Assembly (NCBI GenBank): GCA_947632135.1
Contig: CANRNZ010000003.1
Location: 1 to 43,134 of the forward strand
Source of the DNA: an uncultured Clostridia bacterium
GTDB taxonomy: Bacteria; Bacillota; Clostridia; Oscillospirales; CAG-272
Length of the DNA stretch: 43,134 bases
Reading direction: 5' to 3'
Shown: one piece after another, positions 24,044-31,714 of the stretch
Numbering within the stretch: position 1 is the first letter of the stretch
Layout: every line of letters begins with the position of its first letter
Position numbers and translations under genes: made by a program
Notes under the pieces: generated by a model
What the model was told of the DNA's origin: nothing
Databases searched by the model: none
What the model saw: the letters and a program-made list of their open reading frames with translations, nothing else

Positions 24044-27000
24044 TTATTTGTATACCGCTCCGCCCTCACCGACGTATTCGCAAAGAAGCCTTATAAGACT
24101 GTCCGTGACATTTACGCAAAGTCCCTTTTCTCTCACATATTTTTTCTTTTTTTCACTGTAAAAAACCACATCCGCATCGCCGGGAAATTTCAGCGCCGCG
24201 TCTCTGACTTTTTTGTACATCGGAGTGTCCGTGTCGTCTATTTTAATATACAGCGTGTGTCTTTTTTTGTCGCTCTCCGTTGTATTTGCTGATTCTTTTG
24301 GCTCGGAATTTTCAATCAGCTTTTCTATTTTATCTCCGATAATCGATACGTCGTCGTCCTTAACCGATACTGCGCCGCGCACAAGCACGGCGGAGTCGCT
24401 CGTCAGGAGGTGCCCGACTTTGGAGAGCAGATTCGGAAATACCACGACCTCGATTTCGCCCGTCTTGTCCTCAAGAGTTATAAAAGCCATCGGCTCACCG
24501 TTTCTGGTGTTCTTGTTTACTCTTTTGTTTATTATTCCCGCAATGCACACCTTGCTGCCGTCGTGAAATGTCGGCGCGGCGCTTTTTTCGGAATTTTCGA
24601 AGCTTTCGGAGTTTTCAAAGCTTTCGGAATTTTCCGAGTTTTCGGACTGTTCGGCAAAATCTTTCGCGAAGGCTTTTTTTATTTTCTTTATATCGCACGC
24701 CCCCGCCCTTTCGATATGAGAGCTGTAACGCTCGACGGGACTGCCGCTGAGATACATTCCGAGGCTTTCCCTCTCGTACCTCAGCTTTTGAGCGGTATCG
24801 AGCTCGGGGAAATCGGGAATTGCAAATTTAGTACCGAATGACCGTCCGCTCTCTCCGAGAACGGACATAATATCGAGCTGCCCGTCAAGCTTTGCGGACG
24901 AGAGACTTTTGTTCTCGGCAACCTTATCCGAAAGAGCGAGCAGACAGCTTCTTTTTATTCCGAAGCAGTCAAGAGCGCCGGACTTCACGAGCGTTTCGTA
25001 CTGCCGCCTGTTTATATCGGATTTTTCCGTTCTATGGATAAAATCGTCAAAGGACATATATTTTCCGCCGACAGCGCGTTCATTCACGATAAAATCCGCA
25101 AGAGGACGTCCGAGATTTACTATTGCAGAAAGAGCGTACCGAATCGAGCCGTTTTCAACGTGAAACTTCTGAAAGCCTGAATTTACGTCGGGTGGCAGTA
25201 TGTCTATCCCGCGTCTGCGGCACTCGGAAATATACTCCGACGACATTTCGGAGTTCATAAGAGCGCAGTAGTACTCGGTCATATAGTTGGCTTTAAGATA
25301 CGCTGTTCTGTAAGCCGTGACTGCGTACGCCGTCGCATGGCTTTTGTTGAAGGCGTAGCTTGAAAATCCCTCTATATCGGAAAAAATCTTTTCCGCTGTC
25401 TCCTCGGGCACTCCGTTTTCGGCGGCGCCCTTTATGAACTCCCCGCGCTCGCTCTCTATAACGTCCGCTTTTTTCTTTTTTATGGCGCGGCGCACATTGT
25501 CGGCACGGCTGAAGGAATATCCCGCAAGGTCGCGGAATATCTGCGTCACCTGCTCCTGATACACAAGGCACCCGTATGTCGGAGCGAGAATCGGCTCCAA
25601 AAGCGGGGTGTCGTATTTTATCCTGCTTTTGTCGCGCTTGTTTTCAGCATAGGCGTCCACCGCCCCCGCCTTCATAGGTCCCGGTCGGTAGAGCGCTATG
25701 GCGGCCACTATGTCGTCAAAGCTTTCCGGTCTCATTTGCGTGAGCTTTGCGCGCATACCCGGAGAGTTCAGCTGGAAAACGCCCTCTGTGTTGCCCTTAC
25801 ATATCATTTTAAATGTTTTTTTGTCGTCAAACGGGATTTTTTCAATATCAAATAGAGAATCCTTTTCCCTTATCTGCCGCTCCGCTTCCGCTATTACAGT
25901 AAGATATCTTATGCCGAGAAAGTCAAATTTCAAAAGCCCCAGCTCGGCTATCGTGTCCATGTCGAACTGAGTCAGAGGATTGCCGCCCGTCGCCGCTATC
26001 GGGACATATTCGTACACAGGCTTGTCCGTTATAACGACGCCCGCCGCGTGGGTCGAGATGTGCCTCGGCATTCCCTCGAGCGCCATCGAGATATCCACGA
26101 GCTTTTTGATTTGCGGCTCCGAGTTGTATCTTTCCGAAAGATTTTTTTCTTTTTCAAGAGATTTCTCAAGCGTTATTTTTGGATCCTTCGGTATCATCTT
26201 TGCCACTGTGTCAACAGTTCCGTAAGACATTCCGAGCGCGCGCCCGACGTCGCGTATAACCGCTCTCGCCGACATTGAGCCGAAGGTTATTATCTGCGAG
26301 ACTCTGTCGTCCCCGTACTTTGACTTTACGTATTCTATGACCTCCTCGCGCCTGTTGTCTGCAAAATCAATGTCAAAGTCAGGCATACTGACTCTGTCTT
26401 CGTTGAGAAAGCTTTCGAATATAAGATTGTATTTCAGTGAATCAATATCGGTAATACCTATGAGATATGCTACGAGACTGCCTGCGCCCGAGCCTCTCCC
26501 GGGGCCGACAGCGATCTTATTTCGACGCGCGTAGTTTACAAAATCCCATACAATGAGAAAATATTCCGAGTATCCCATTTTATTTATTACGGACAACTCA
26601 TAATCCGTTCTGGAAAGGTAATCGGACTCGGTATGTCCGTTTCCGAGCCTGATTTTACCCGCTTTTATTTTGTCCTCGTACCCCGAGTACGCAAGCTGTT
26701 TTAAATAATCTGCCGCGTCGGCGTTATCGGGACATGTAAAGCGCGGGAGATATGTTTTTGTAAAATCAAAATCGAAATTGCACATTTCGGCAATTTTGAC
26801 AGTGTTTTCAAGCGCCCCGTCGTATGCGGAAAAGAGAGCTTTCATCTCCTCGGTCGACTTGTAGTAGTATTCGTCCGTCTCAAAGCCGATTGGGCGCCCG
26901 TCTGCTATAACATTGTTTGTCTGTATGCAAAGAAGAATTGCCTGATACTCGGCGTGCTTTTTTTCTATATAGTGTACGTCGTTTGTCGCGACGAGAGGTA

Positions 27001-27592
27001 TTCCCGTTTCGCGGGAGATATTCAGTATTCCCTCGTTCACTCTTTTTTGTTCGGGGATACCGTGGTCCTGAATTTCAAGATAAAAGCTGTCAGCTCCGAA
27101 GATGTTCCGCATTTTCAGCGCCATAGTTTTTGCGCTCTCGTAAAGATTTGAAAGTATCATTTGCGGAATATATCCCGCAAGACATGCCGACAGCGCGACA
27201 AGCCCCTCGCTGTGCGCTTCGAGCAGCTTCATGTCGATTCTCGGCTTTGAATAAAATCCGTCGGTAAAGGACTTTGATACCATATATATTAGGTTCTTAT
27301 AGCCCGTTTCGTTTTTGACGAGGAGAACAAGGTGATAGTACCCGCCGGAAGACTTGTTTTTTTCAAGCATGGAGCCCGCGGCAACGTAAACCTCGCACCC
27401 GATTATCGGCTTTATTCCCTCTTTTTTGCACGCCTTGTAAAAATCCACAACGCCGTACATTGCGCCATGGTCTGTTATCGCGACGGCGGTGTGCCCGCAC
27501 GCCTTCGCCGCTTTCGGTATTTCCCGAATACGGCACGCGCCGTCAAGAAGGCTGTATTCACTGTGTAAATGCAAATGCACGAAAGTGTCCAA
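24044..27592 (-). CDS. dnaE: DNA polymerase III subunit alpha, DnaE type
   Basis: This is a replicative C-family DNA polymerase. The 1182-residue protein starts with the PHP domain (FVHLHLHSEYSLLDGA). The palm contains GPGRGSGAGSLVAYLIGITDID and PDFDIDFADNRR with the catalytic acidic residues. The fingers and helix-hairpin-helix regions follow. A C-terminal OB-fold (KVCIAGIINKRVNKNTRNGE) comes after a repeat-rich linker. In Firmicutes DnaE works beside PolC, extending primers. The start is TTG 27592 with GGAGG 7 nt upstream. It follows whiA by 123 bp and is convergent with the small exported gene. Confidence 0.97.
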   Translation of the reverse strand: MDTFVHLHLHSEYSLLDGACRIREIPKAAKACGHTAVAITDHGAMYGVVDFYKACKKEGIKPIIGCEVYVAAGSMLEKNKSSGGYYHLVLLVKNETGYKNLIYMVSKSFTDGFYSKPRIDMKLLEAHSEGLVALSACLAGYIPQMILSNLYESAKTMALKMRNIFGADSFYLEIQDHGIPEQKRVNEGILNISRETGIPLVATNDVHYIEKKHAEYQAILLCIQTNNVIADGRPIGFETDEYYYKSTEEMKALFSAYDGALENTVKIAEMCNFDFDFTKTYLPRFTCPDNADAADYLKQLAYSGYEDKIKAGKIRLGNGHTESDYLSRTDYELSVINKMGYSEYFLIVWDFVNYARRNKIAVGPGRGSGAGSLVAYLIGITDIDSLKYNLIFESFLNEDRVSMPDFDIDFADNRREEVIEYVKSKYGDDRVSQIITFGSMSARAVIRDVGRALGMSYGTVDTVAKMIPKDPKITLEKSLEKEKNLSERYNSEPQIKKLVDISMALEGMPRHISTHAAGVVITDKPVYEYVPIAATGGNPLTQFDMDTIAELGLLKFDFLGIRYLTVIAEAERQIREKDSLFDIEKIPFDDKKTFKMICKGNTEGVFQLNSPGMRAKLTQMRPESFDDIVAAIALYRPGPMKAGAVDAYAENKRDKSRIKYDTPLLEPILAPTYGCLVYQEQVTQIFRDLAGYSFSRADNVRRAIKKKKADVIESERGEFIKGAAENGVPEETAEKIFSDIEGFSSYAFNKSHATAYAVTAYRTAYLKANYMTEYYCALMNSEMSSEYISECRRRGIDILPPDVNSGFQKFHVENGSIRYALSAIVNLGRPLADFIVNERAVGGKYMSFDDFIHRTEKSDINRRQYETLVKSGALDCFGIKRSCLLALSDKVAENKSLSSAKLDGQLDIMSVLGESGRSFGTKFAIPDFPELDTAQKLRYERESLGMYLSGSPVERYSSHIERAGACDIKKIKKAFAKDFAEQSENSENSESFENSESFENSEKSAAPTFHDGSKVCIAGIINKRVNKNTRNGEPMAFITLEDKTGEIEVVVFPNLLSKVGHLLTSDSAVLVRGAVSVKDDDVSIIGDKIEKLIENSEPKESANTTESDKKRHTLYIKIDDTDTPMYKKVRDAALKFPGDADVVFYSEKKKKYVREKGLCVNVTDSLIRLLCEYVGEGGAVYK
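24591..24644. repeat. 18-bp repeats in the dnaE linker
   Basis: Three adjacent 18-bp units (24591-24608, 24609-24626, 24627-24644) of the type GAATTTTCGAAGCTTTCG encode a hexapeptide repeat SESFEN on the minus strand. They lie between the polymerase body and the OB-fold of DnaE, where length changes would be tolerated. Confidence 0.88.
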
Positions 27593-27660
27593 ATCAATTC
27601 CTCCGACCGCGCAGATTTAAAAATAAAACGTAAAAACTTAAAAGCGAAAAAGAAAATCGG

Positions 27661-27690
27661 TTGTATTGGTTGTATAGATTGTATTGGTTG
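27661..27690. repeat. 18-bp spaced direct repeat between whiA and dnaE
   Basis: TTGTATTGGTTG occurs at 27661-27672 and again at 27679-27690. Nearby, GCGGCG (27710-27715) and CGCCGC (27721-27726) form a small hairpin whose loop holds the whiA stop codon. Confidence 0.75.
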
Positions 27691-27715
27691 AATTAAGCCG
27701 TAAAGCCGTGCGGCG

Positions 27716-28453
27716 TCAAACGCCGCGCCGATTTGTCACTATACGGTAATAATCCATTATTTTGTCAAGCCTGTGCTTGACGCCCGATTTCGATATCGGC
27801 GGGTTGTGAAGCGAGGCGAGAGACGCTATCGACGCCGTGTCGTTCTCTACTCTGAGGCGAGCCGTTTCGCGCAGCTCCTCGGACATGCCGCCAAGGTATC
27901 CGTTATCGGTAAGATATTGGATTGCGTGTATATACGGTATCACCGCTACCGCGGTTTTCTGTATGTTTGCCGTTTCGAAATTGTTCTGCCTGTTTATCCC
28001 GCCGCGAACTTCCTTTACAAGCTTTAAATTCATCATATCAAAGGCTGTAGACTGCGCTCCGAGGGTCGCAAAAAAATCCTCGATACCCCCGCTGTCCTTA
28101 AAGTAAAGAGTAAATCTGTCGCGTCTCGTTCCGCGCTTTGCATTCAGTCCGAACTCGCTCAGAGTATCGCATACAAAGTCGCGAAAATCGCGGTCGCGAA
28201 AGGACATCTCAAGGTGATAGCTTTTTTCGGGCGCCGTGACCGTTCCGAATTTTATAAACATCTGCCTCAAAAATACAAGGCTGCACTCGCGGCATAGCGC
28301 CGAGTTTTCCGCTTCCCTCAGCGCGTCATAGTCAACATCTCCGCCCTCAAGCGCTTCCCTCAGTTTTTTCTCCGTCCTGCGGCAGCACCCTTTTTTCGGA
28401 GTTATCCCGGACAGGATATCCTTTGTCTTTTTACTGAAGCTTATTTCCTTCAT
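27716..28453 (-). CDS. whiA: WhiA-family DNA-binding protein, shortened
   Basis: WhiA is a conserved Gram-positive DNA-binding protein with a degenerate LAGLIDADG-homing-endonuclease fold and a C-terminal helix-turn-helix; it affects sporulation in Streptomyces and division in Bacillus. This copy has only 245 residues against about 300-330. The CCRR start (23-26) and the second half-repeat (CSLVFLRQMFIKFGTVTAPEKSYHLEM, 57-83) are present. ETANIQKT and the HTH NPPISKSGVKHRL (217-229) are well conserved. Between residues 30 and 55 about 80 residues carrying the first LAGLIDADG repeat are missing. The frame is intact, so this is a shortened form, not a frameshift. It follows murB; rapZ and yvcK, usual neighbours, are absent. 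Confidence 0.9.
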   Translation of the reverse strand: MKEISFSKKTKDILSGITPKKGCCRRTEKKLREALEGGDVDYDALREAENSALCRECSLVFLRQMFIKFGTVTAPEKSYHLEMSFRDRDFRDFVCDTLSEFGLNAKRGTRRDRFTLYFKDSGGIEDFFATLGAQSTAFDMMNLKLVKEVRGGINRQNNFETANIQKTAVAVIPYIHAIQYLTDNGYLGGMSEELRETARLRVENDTASIASLASLHNPPISKSGVKHRLDKIMDYYRIVTNRRGV

Positions 28454-28542
28454 ATCAATTATTCATTCCGTTATCCATACGTCTCTATATTCGCATATCA
28501 GTTATCAAGCTCGGCTTGACTTTCAAAAACCGGATTGTGCTC

Positions 28543-29466
28543 TTACTCTATGTAAATAATTTCTGTCTCTATTTCAATCCCGTATACTTTGAATATTTTT
28601 TCTTTTACAATTTTTATAAGAGAGAGAACGTCGTCACACGTCGCGCCCCCCTTGTTTACAATAAATCCCGCATGCTTTTCGGAAACGCACGCTCCGCCGA
28701 CCGAAAAGCCCTTGAGCCCGATCTCGTCTATCATCTGCGCAGTGTATCTTCCGGGATATCTTTTAAAAACGCTTCCCGCGCTCGGATATTCAAGAGGCTG
28801 CTTTTCCTTTCGCCTTTCCATATAGCTGTCCGCTTCCCGCTTTATTTCCTCTTTATCACCGCAAAGCAGCTTGAATTCGGCTGAAATTATCACTCTTTCG
28901 GGGTGCTCCATGTAAGAGGAATGTCTGTATGAAAAGTCATGCTCTTCAAGAGATATAGAAGAAGTTTCGCCTGTGCATCTGTCGTAATATGTGCTGCCCG
29001 AAAGAACACACGAGACTTCCCCGTTGTATGCTCCAGCGTTCATGTAGACCGCGCCGCCGACGCTTCCGGGAATACCGTATGCAAAGGCAAGGCCCGAAAG
29101 AGATGCGTCGGTCGCCGCGCGGGAAACCGCGGTAAATGAAGCCCCCGCGCCGCAAAATATTGACTCTCCTTCAATTTTTATGCTTGACATTTCGGAAAGC
29201 GAAATCACAGCCCCCGAAAATCCGCAGTCGCAAAACAGGACGTTTGTCCCCCTGCCGAGAATATATGTCCTGACGTCTCGTTTTTTTGCGCAGTCAAGAG
29301 TATATTTCAAAGCTTCAAAATCTCTTGGGCAGATAAAGAGCCTTGCGGGGCCTCCTATTTTAAACGACGTGTGATTTTTCATCGGTTCGTTTTCGATAAA
29401 TGTAAGCGCGCCGCCGCGTGCCGAAAACGAGGTGACGTCCGATACAAGCTCGCAGAATTTGTCCAT
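28543..29466 (-). CDS. murB: UDP-N-acetylenolpyruvoylglucosamine reductase MurB
   Basis: MurB reduces UDP-GlcNAc-enolpyruvate to UDP-MurNAc with NADPH and FAD in the second step of peptidoglycan precursor synthesis. The 307-residue protein has NHTSFKIGGPA, the FAD-contact segment YGIPGSVGGAVYMNAGAYNGE, the YRHS motif, and AGSVFKR, with the catalytic Ser, as in type I/II enzymes of Firmicutes. AAGGAG lies 4 nt before the ATG. It is followed by whiA on the same strand (89 bp). Confidence 0.96.
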   Translation of the reverse strand: MDKFCELVSDVTSFSARGGALTFIENEPMKNHTSFKIGGPARLFICPRDFEALKYTLDCAKKRDVRTYILGRGTNVLFCDCGFSGAVISLSEMSSIKIEGESIFCGAGASFTAVSRAATDASLSGLAFAYGIPGSVGGAVYMNAGAYNGEVSCVLSGSTYYDRCTGETSSISLEEHDFSYRHSSYMEHPERVIISAEFKLLCGDKEEIKREADSYMERRKEKQPLEYPSAGSVFKRYPGRYTAQMIDEIGLKGFSVGGACVSEKHAGFIVNKGGATCDDVLSLIKIVKEKIFKVYGIEIETEIIYIE

Positions 29467-29484
29467 AGAACTCCTTAATATATA

Positions 29485-29490
29485 ATTATA
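29485..29490 (-). promoter_or_regulatory. Possible -10 element for murB
   Basis: TATAAT on the minus strand lies 18 bp before the murB ATG, leaving a very short leader. No convincing -35 hexamer was found 16-18 bp upstream. Confidence 0.3.
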
Positions 29491-29574
29491 CCCGCCTTGT
29501 TTAAATACAAACAGTTTTTTTGAATAATCTCAAACAGCCGAAATAATCGCCGAACTAAGGTCATGTCTTAAATT

Positions 29575-30258
29575 TTAAAGAAGAATATCTTTAAGCGATA
29601 ACAAAGAGTGAACGGTGTATGTCGGTTCAATACCGCAATCATGCGAAACGCGTGAGTAGAGGCAGGAGTCAAGCCCCGCGTTTTTTGCGCCGAGAATATC
29701 GGAGGACGGAGAGTCCCCGATAACAAGATAGCGCTCACGCTCAAAGTCTCCTATGTCGGCTATCACCTTGTCAAAAAAGTCGGCAGAAGGCTTTGCCGTC
29801 CCAAACTCCTCCGATATGTATATCTTATCGAAAAATTTATTAAGGCGCGACGCGCCGAAGCGGCTTTTCTGTGATATTGCAAGACCGTTCGTTATTACAT
29901 ATATTTTATACTTTTCGTAAAGCGATGAGAGAATTTCAAACGCGCCGTCAGTCTCATATCTTTGCTCGGAAAGCGACGTTTCATATTTTTTTGAAACCTC
30001 GACATACGGCGCATTGTATAAGCCGTGACATTCAAAAAGTCTTTTGTAACGCTCGACCCTCAGAATATCGCGTGTTGTGAGCCCTTTTTCAAAATCCTTC
30101 CAAAGGGCGTCGTTTATCATGTGGTATTCGTCGGCGACGGACGGCGAGAACTCAAGAGGAGAGCCGCAAAGAGCGATTTGCAGCGCCTCGTATTCGCACC
30201 TGTCAAAATCGAAAAGAGTGTTGTCGGCGTCAAAAAGAAGATATCTGTACTTTGACAT
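29575..30258 (-). CDS. HAD-superfamily hydrolase, YjjG-like (pyrimidine nucleotidase family)
   Basis: This 227-residue cytoplasmic phosphatase has the HAD motifs FDADNTLFDF (nucleophile Asp in D-x-D-x-T), ITNG, a Lys in TAKPSADFF and the acidic IGDSPSSDI. Overall it resembles the YjjG/YfnB group that dephosphorylates non-canonical pyrimidine nucleotides, a role in clearing damaged nucleotides. No Shine-Dalgarno precedes the ATG. A TATAAT (30278-30273) lies only 15 bp upstream, so the mRNA may be nearly leaderless. It sits between tyrS and murB. Confidence 0.88.
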   Translation of the reverse strand: MSKYRYLLFDADNTLFDFDRCEYEALQIALCGSPLEFSPSVADEYHMINDALWKDFEKGLTTRDILRVERYKRLFECHGLYNAPYVEVSKKYETSLSEQRYETDGAFEILSSLYEKYKIYVITNGLAISQKSRFGASRLNKFFDKIYISEEFGTAKPSADFFDKVIADIGDFERERYLVIGDSPSSDILGAKNAGLDSCLYSRVSHDCGIEPTYTVHSLLSLKDILL

Positions 30259-30352
30259 ATCAATAAAATTTTATTATAAAAATATTGTATTATTCTTATT
30301 ATTCGTATTGCTCGCGCTGTCGCGTCGGTTGCATTATTATTTTACGCCGCGC

Positions 30353-31576
30353 TTATTTCAGAACTATTCTGTGATATGTTTTCTTTCCCTTTTTTATGAT
30401 GAGCGACTCGCCTATCTCATCCAAGGTGACAAAGGCGTCAAAGCGCTCTGCCTTTGAGTCGTTTATAAGCACTCCTCCCTGCTGTATAAGGCGTTTCGCC
30501 TCTCCCTTTGACGGCGCAAGCTTTGCCTTTACAAGCAAATCGGACACAAATATTTTTCCGTCAGTAAAATCAGCCGCCGAGAGCTCCGTTGTCGGCATAT
30601 CGTCCGATACGCCGCCTGCGGCAAATACCTTTTTCGCGCTTTCCTCGGCCTTTCTCGCCTCGTCCTCACCGTGAATGACAGCCGTCACCTCGTATGCGAG
30701 TTTTTCCTTTGCGCGGTTTATTTCGCTTCCCTCAAGCTTTTCGTACTCGGCAATTTCGGACAGCGGCATGAATGTCAGCATTTTCATGCAGTTTATAACG
30801 TCGGCGTCGTCGATATTTCTCCAGTACTGGTAGAAATCGTAAGGCGAGGTCTTTTCGGGGTCAAGCCACAGAGCGCCCTTTTCTGTTTTGCCCATTTTCT
30901 TGCCCTCGCTTGTGAGCAGGAGCTTGAACGTCAGACCGTAGACCTCTTTTCCCGTCTTGCGCCGTATAAGCTCGACGCCGCCTATTATGTTCGACCACTG
31001 GTCGTCGCCGCCGAATTCAAGAGTACAGCCGTAGTCGCTGTAGAGCTTGTAAAAATCGTAGCTCTGCATTGTCATATAATTGAATTCCATGAACGTAAGT
31101 CCCTTTTCAAGCCGGGACTTGTAGCACTCCGCCGCGAGCATACGGCTTATTGTAAAGTGAGGTCCGACCTCTCTCAGATAGTCGATATAGTTCATATTCA
31201 TAAGCCAATCGGCGTTATTTATAAACAGCGCCTTGCCGTCGGATATGTCGATAAATCTTGACATTTGCTTTTTGAAGCACTCGACATTGTGCTCAATCGT
31301 TTCCTTTGTCATCATTTTGCGCATATCGTTTTTTCCTGTGGGGTCGCCGATCATCGCCGTGCCGCCGCCGAAAACCGCAATCGGACGGTGGCCCGCTCTC
31401 TGCATGTGCGCCATTATTTTCAGCTGGATAAAATGACCTATGTGAAGGCTGTCAGCCGTCGGGTCAAAGCCTATATAAAACGTGAGCTTTTCGTTTTCAA
31501 AAAGGCGTTTTACCTCGTCCTCGTTCGTACACTGGGCTATCATGCCCCTTGCCTTAAACTCGTCAAAAAGATTCAT
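30353..31576 (-). CDS. tyrS: Tyrosyl-tRNA synthetase
   Basis: TyrS charges tRNA-Tyr. The 407-residue class I synthetase has the HIGH motif (DSLHIGHF), GGDDQWSNIIGG in the tyrosine/tRNA pocket, the KMSKS-type loop KKMGKT, and a C-terminal S4 RNA-binding domain (SKGEAKRLIQQGGVLIND). This matches the TyrZ-like, S4-containing bacterial type. The start is fixed by the family-like beginning MNLFDEFKARG, but the Shine-Dalgarno AAAGGAG is 32 nt upstream, separated by a hairpin. No T-box leader fits in the 138-bp gap to recN. Confidence 0.96.
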   Translation of the reverse strand: MNLFDEFKARGMIAQCTNEDEVKRLFENEKLTFYIGFDPTADSLHIGHFIQLKIMAHMQRAGHRPIAVFGGGTAMIGDPTGKNDMRKMMTKETIEHNVECFKKQMSRFIDISDGKALFINNADWLMNMNYIDYLREVGPHFTISRMLAAECYKSRLEKGLTFMEFNYMTMQSYDFYKLYSDYGCTLEFGGDDQWSNIIGGVELIRRKTGKEVYGLTFKLLLTSEGKKMGKTEKGALWLDPEKTSPYDFYQYWRNIDDADVINCMKMLTFMPLSEIAEYEKLEGSEINRAKEKLAYEVTAVIHGEDEARKAEESAKKVFAAGGVSDDMPTTELSAADFTDGKIFVSDLLVKAKLAPSKGEAKRLIQQGGVLINDSKAERFDAFVTLDEIGESLIIKKGKKTYHRIVLK

Positions 31577-31615
31577 TTCGGTGTTTTGCGGCGTCTTTTT
31601 TTGCCGCTCTCCTTT
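31577..31615 (-). promoter_or_regulatory. Displaced Shine-Dalgarno and hairpin before tyrS
   Basis: Minus-strand order: AAAGGAG (31615-31609), then GCGGC (31607-31603), a 10-nt A-rich loop, GCCGC (31592-31588), 11 nt, ATG (31576). If the hairpin folds, the effective distance from Shine-Dalgarno to ATG falls from 32 to about 12 nt. There is no other good ribosome-binding site nearby. Confidence 0.55.
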
Positions 31616-31714
31616 CGGTATGTGTGATTTATGCAGCTATAATAGGTGTATTTTAAATGTGTTTTCAGTGTATTTTCAGTATATTTTAAATGTACTTGTA
31701 AGTATATTTTAAAT

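Noticed and set aside
31588..31607. Terminator between recN and tyrS
   Set aside because: The 5-bp hairpin is followed by A residues on the transcribed strand, not by a U-run.
31577..31714. T-box leader of tyrS
   Set aside because: The gap to recN is only 138 bp and lacks a recognisable T-box sequence and a following terminator.
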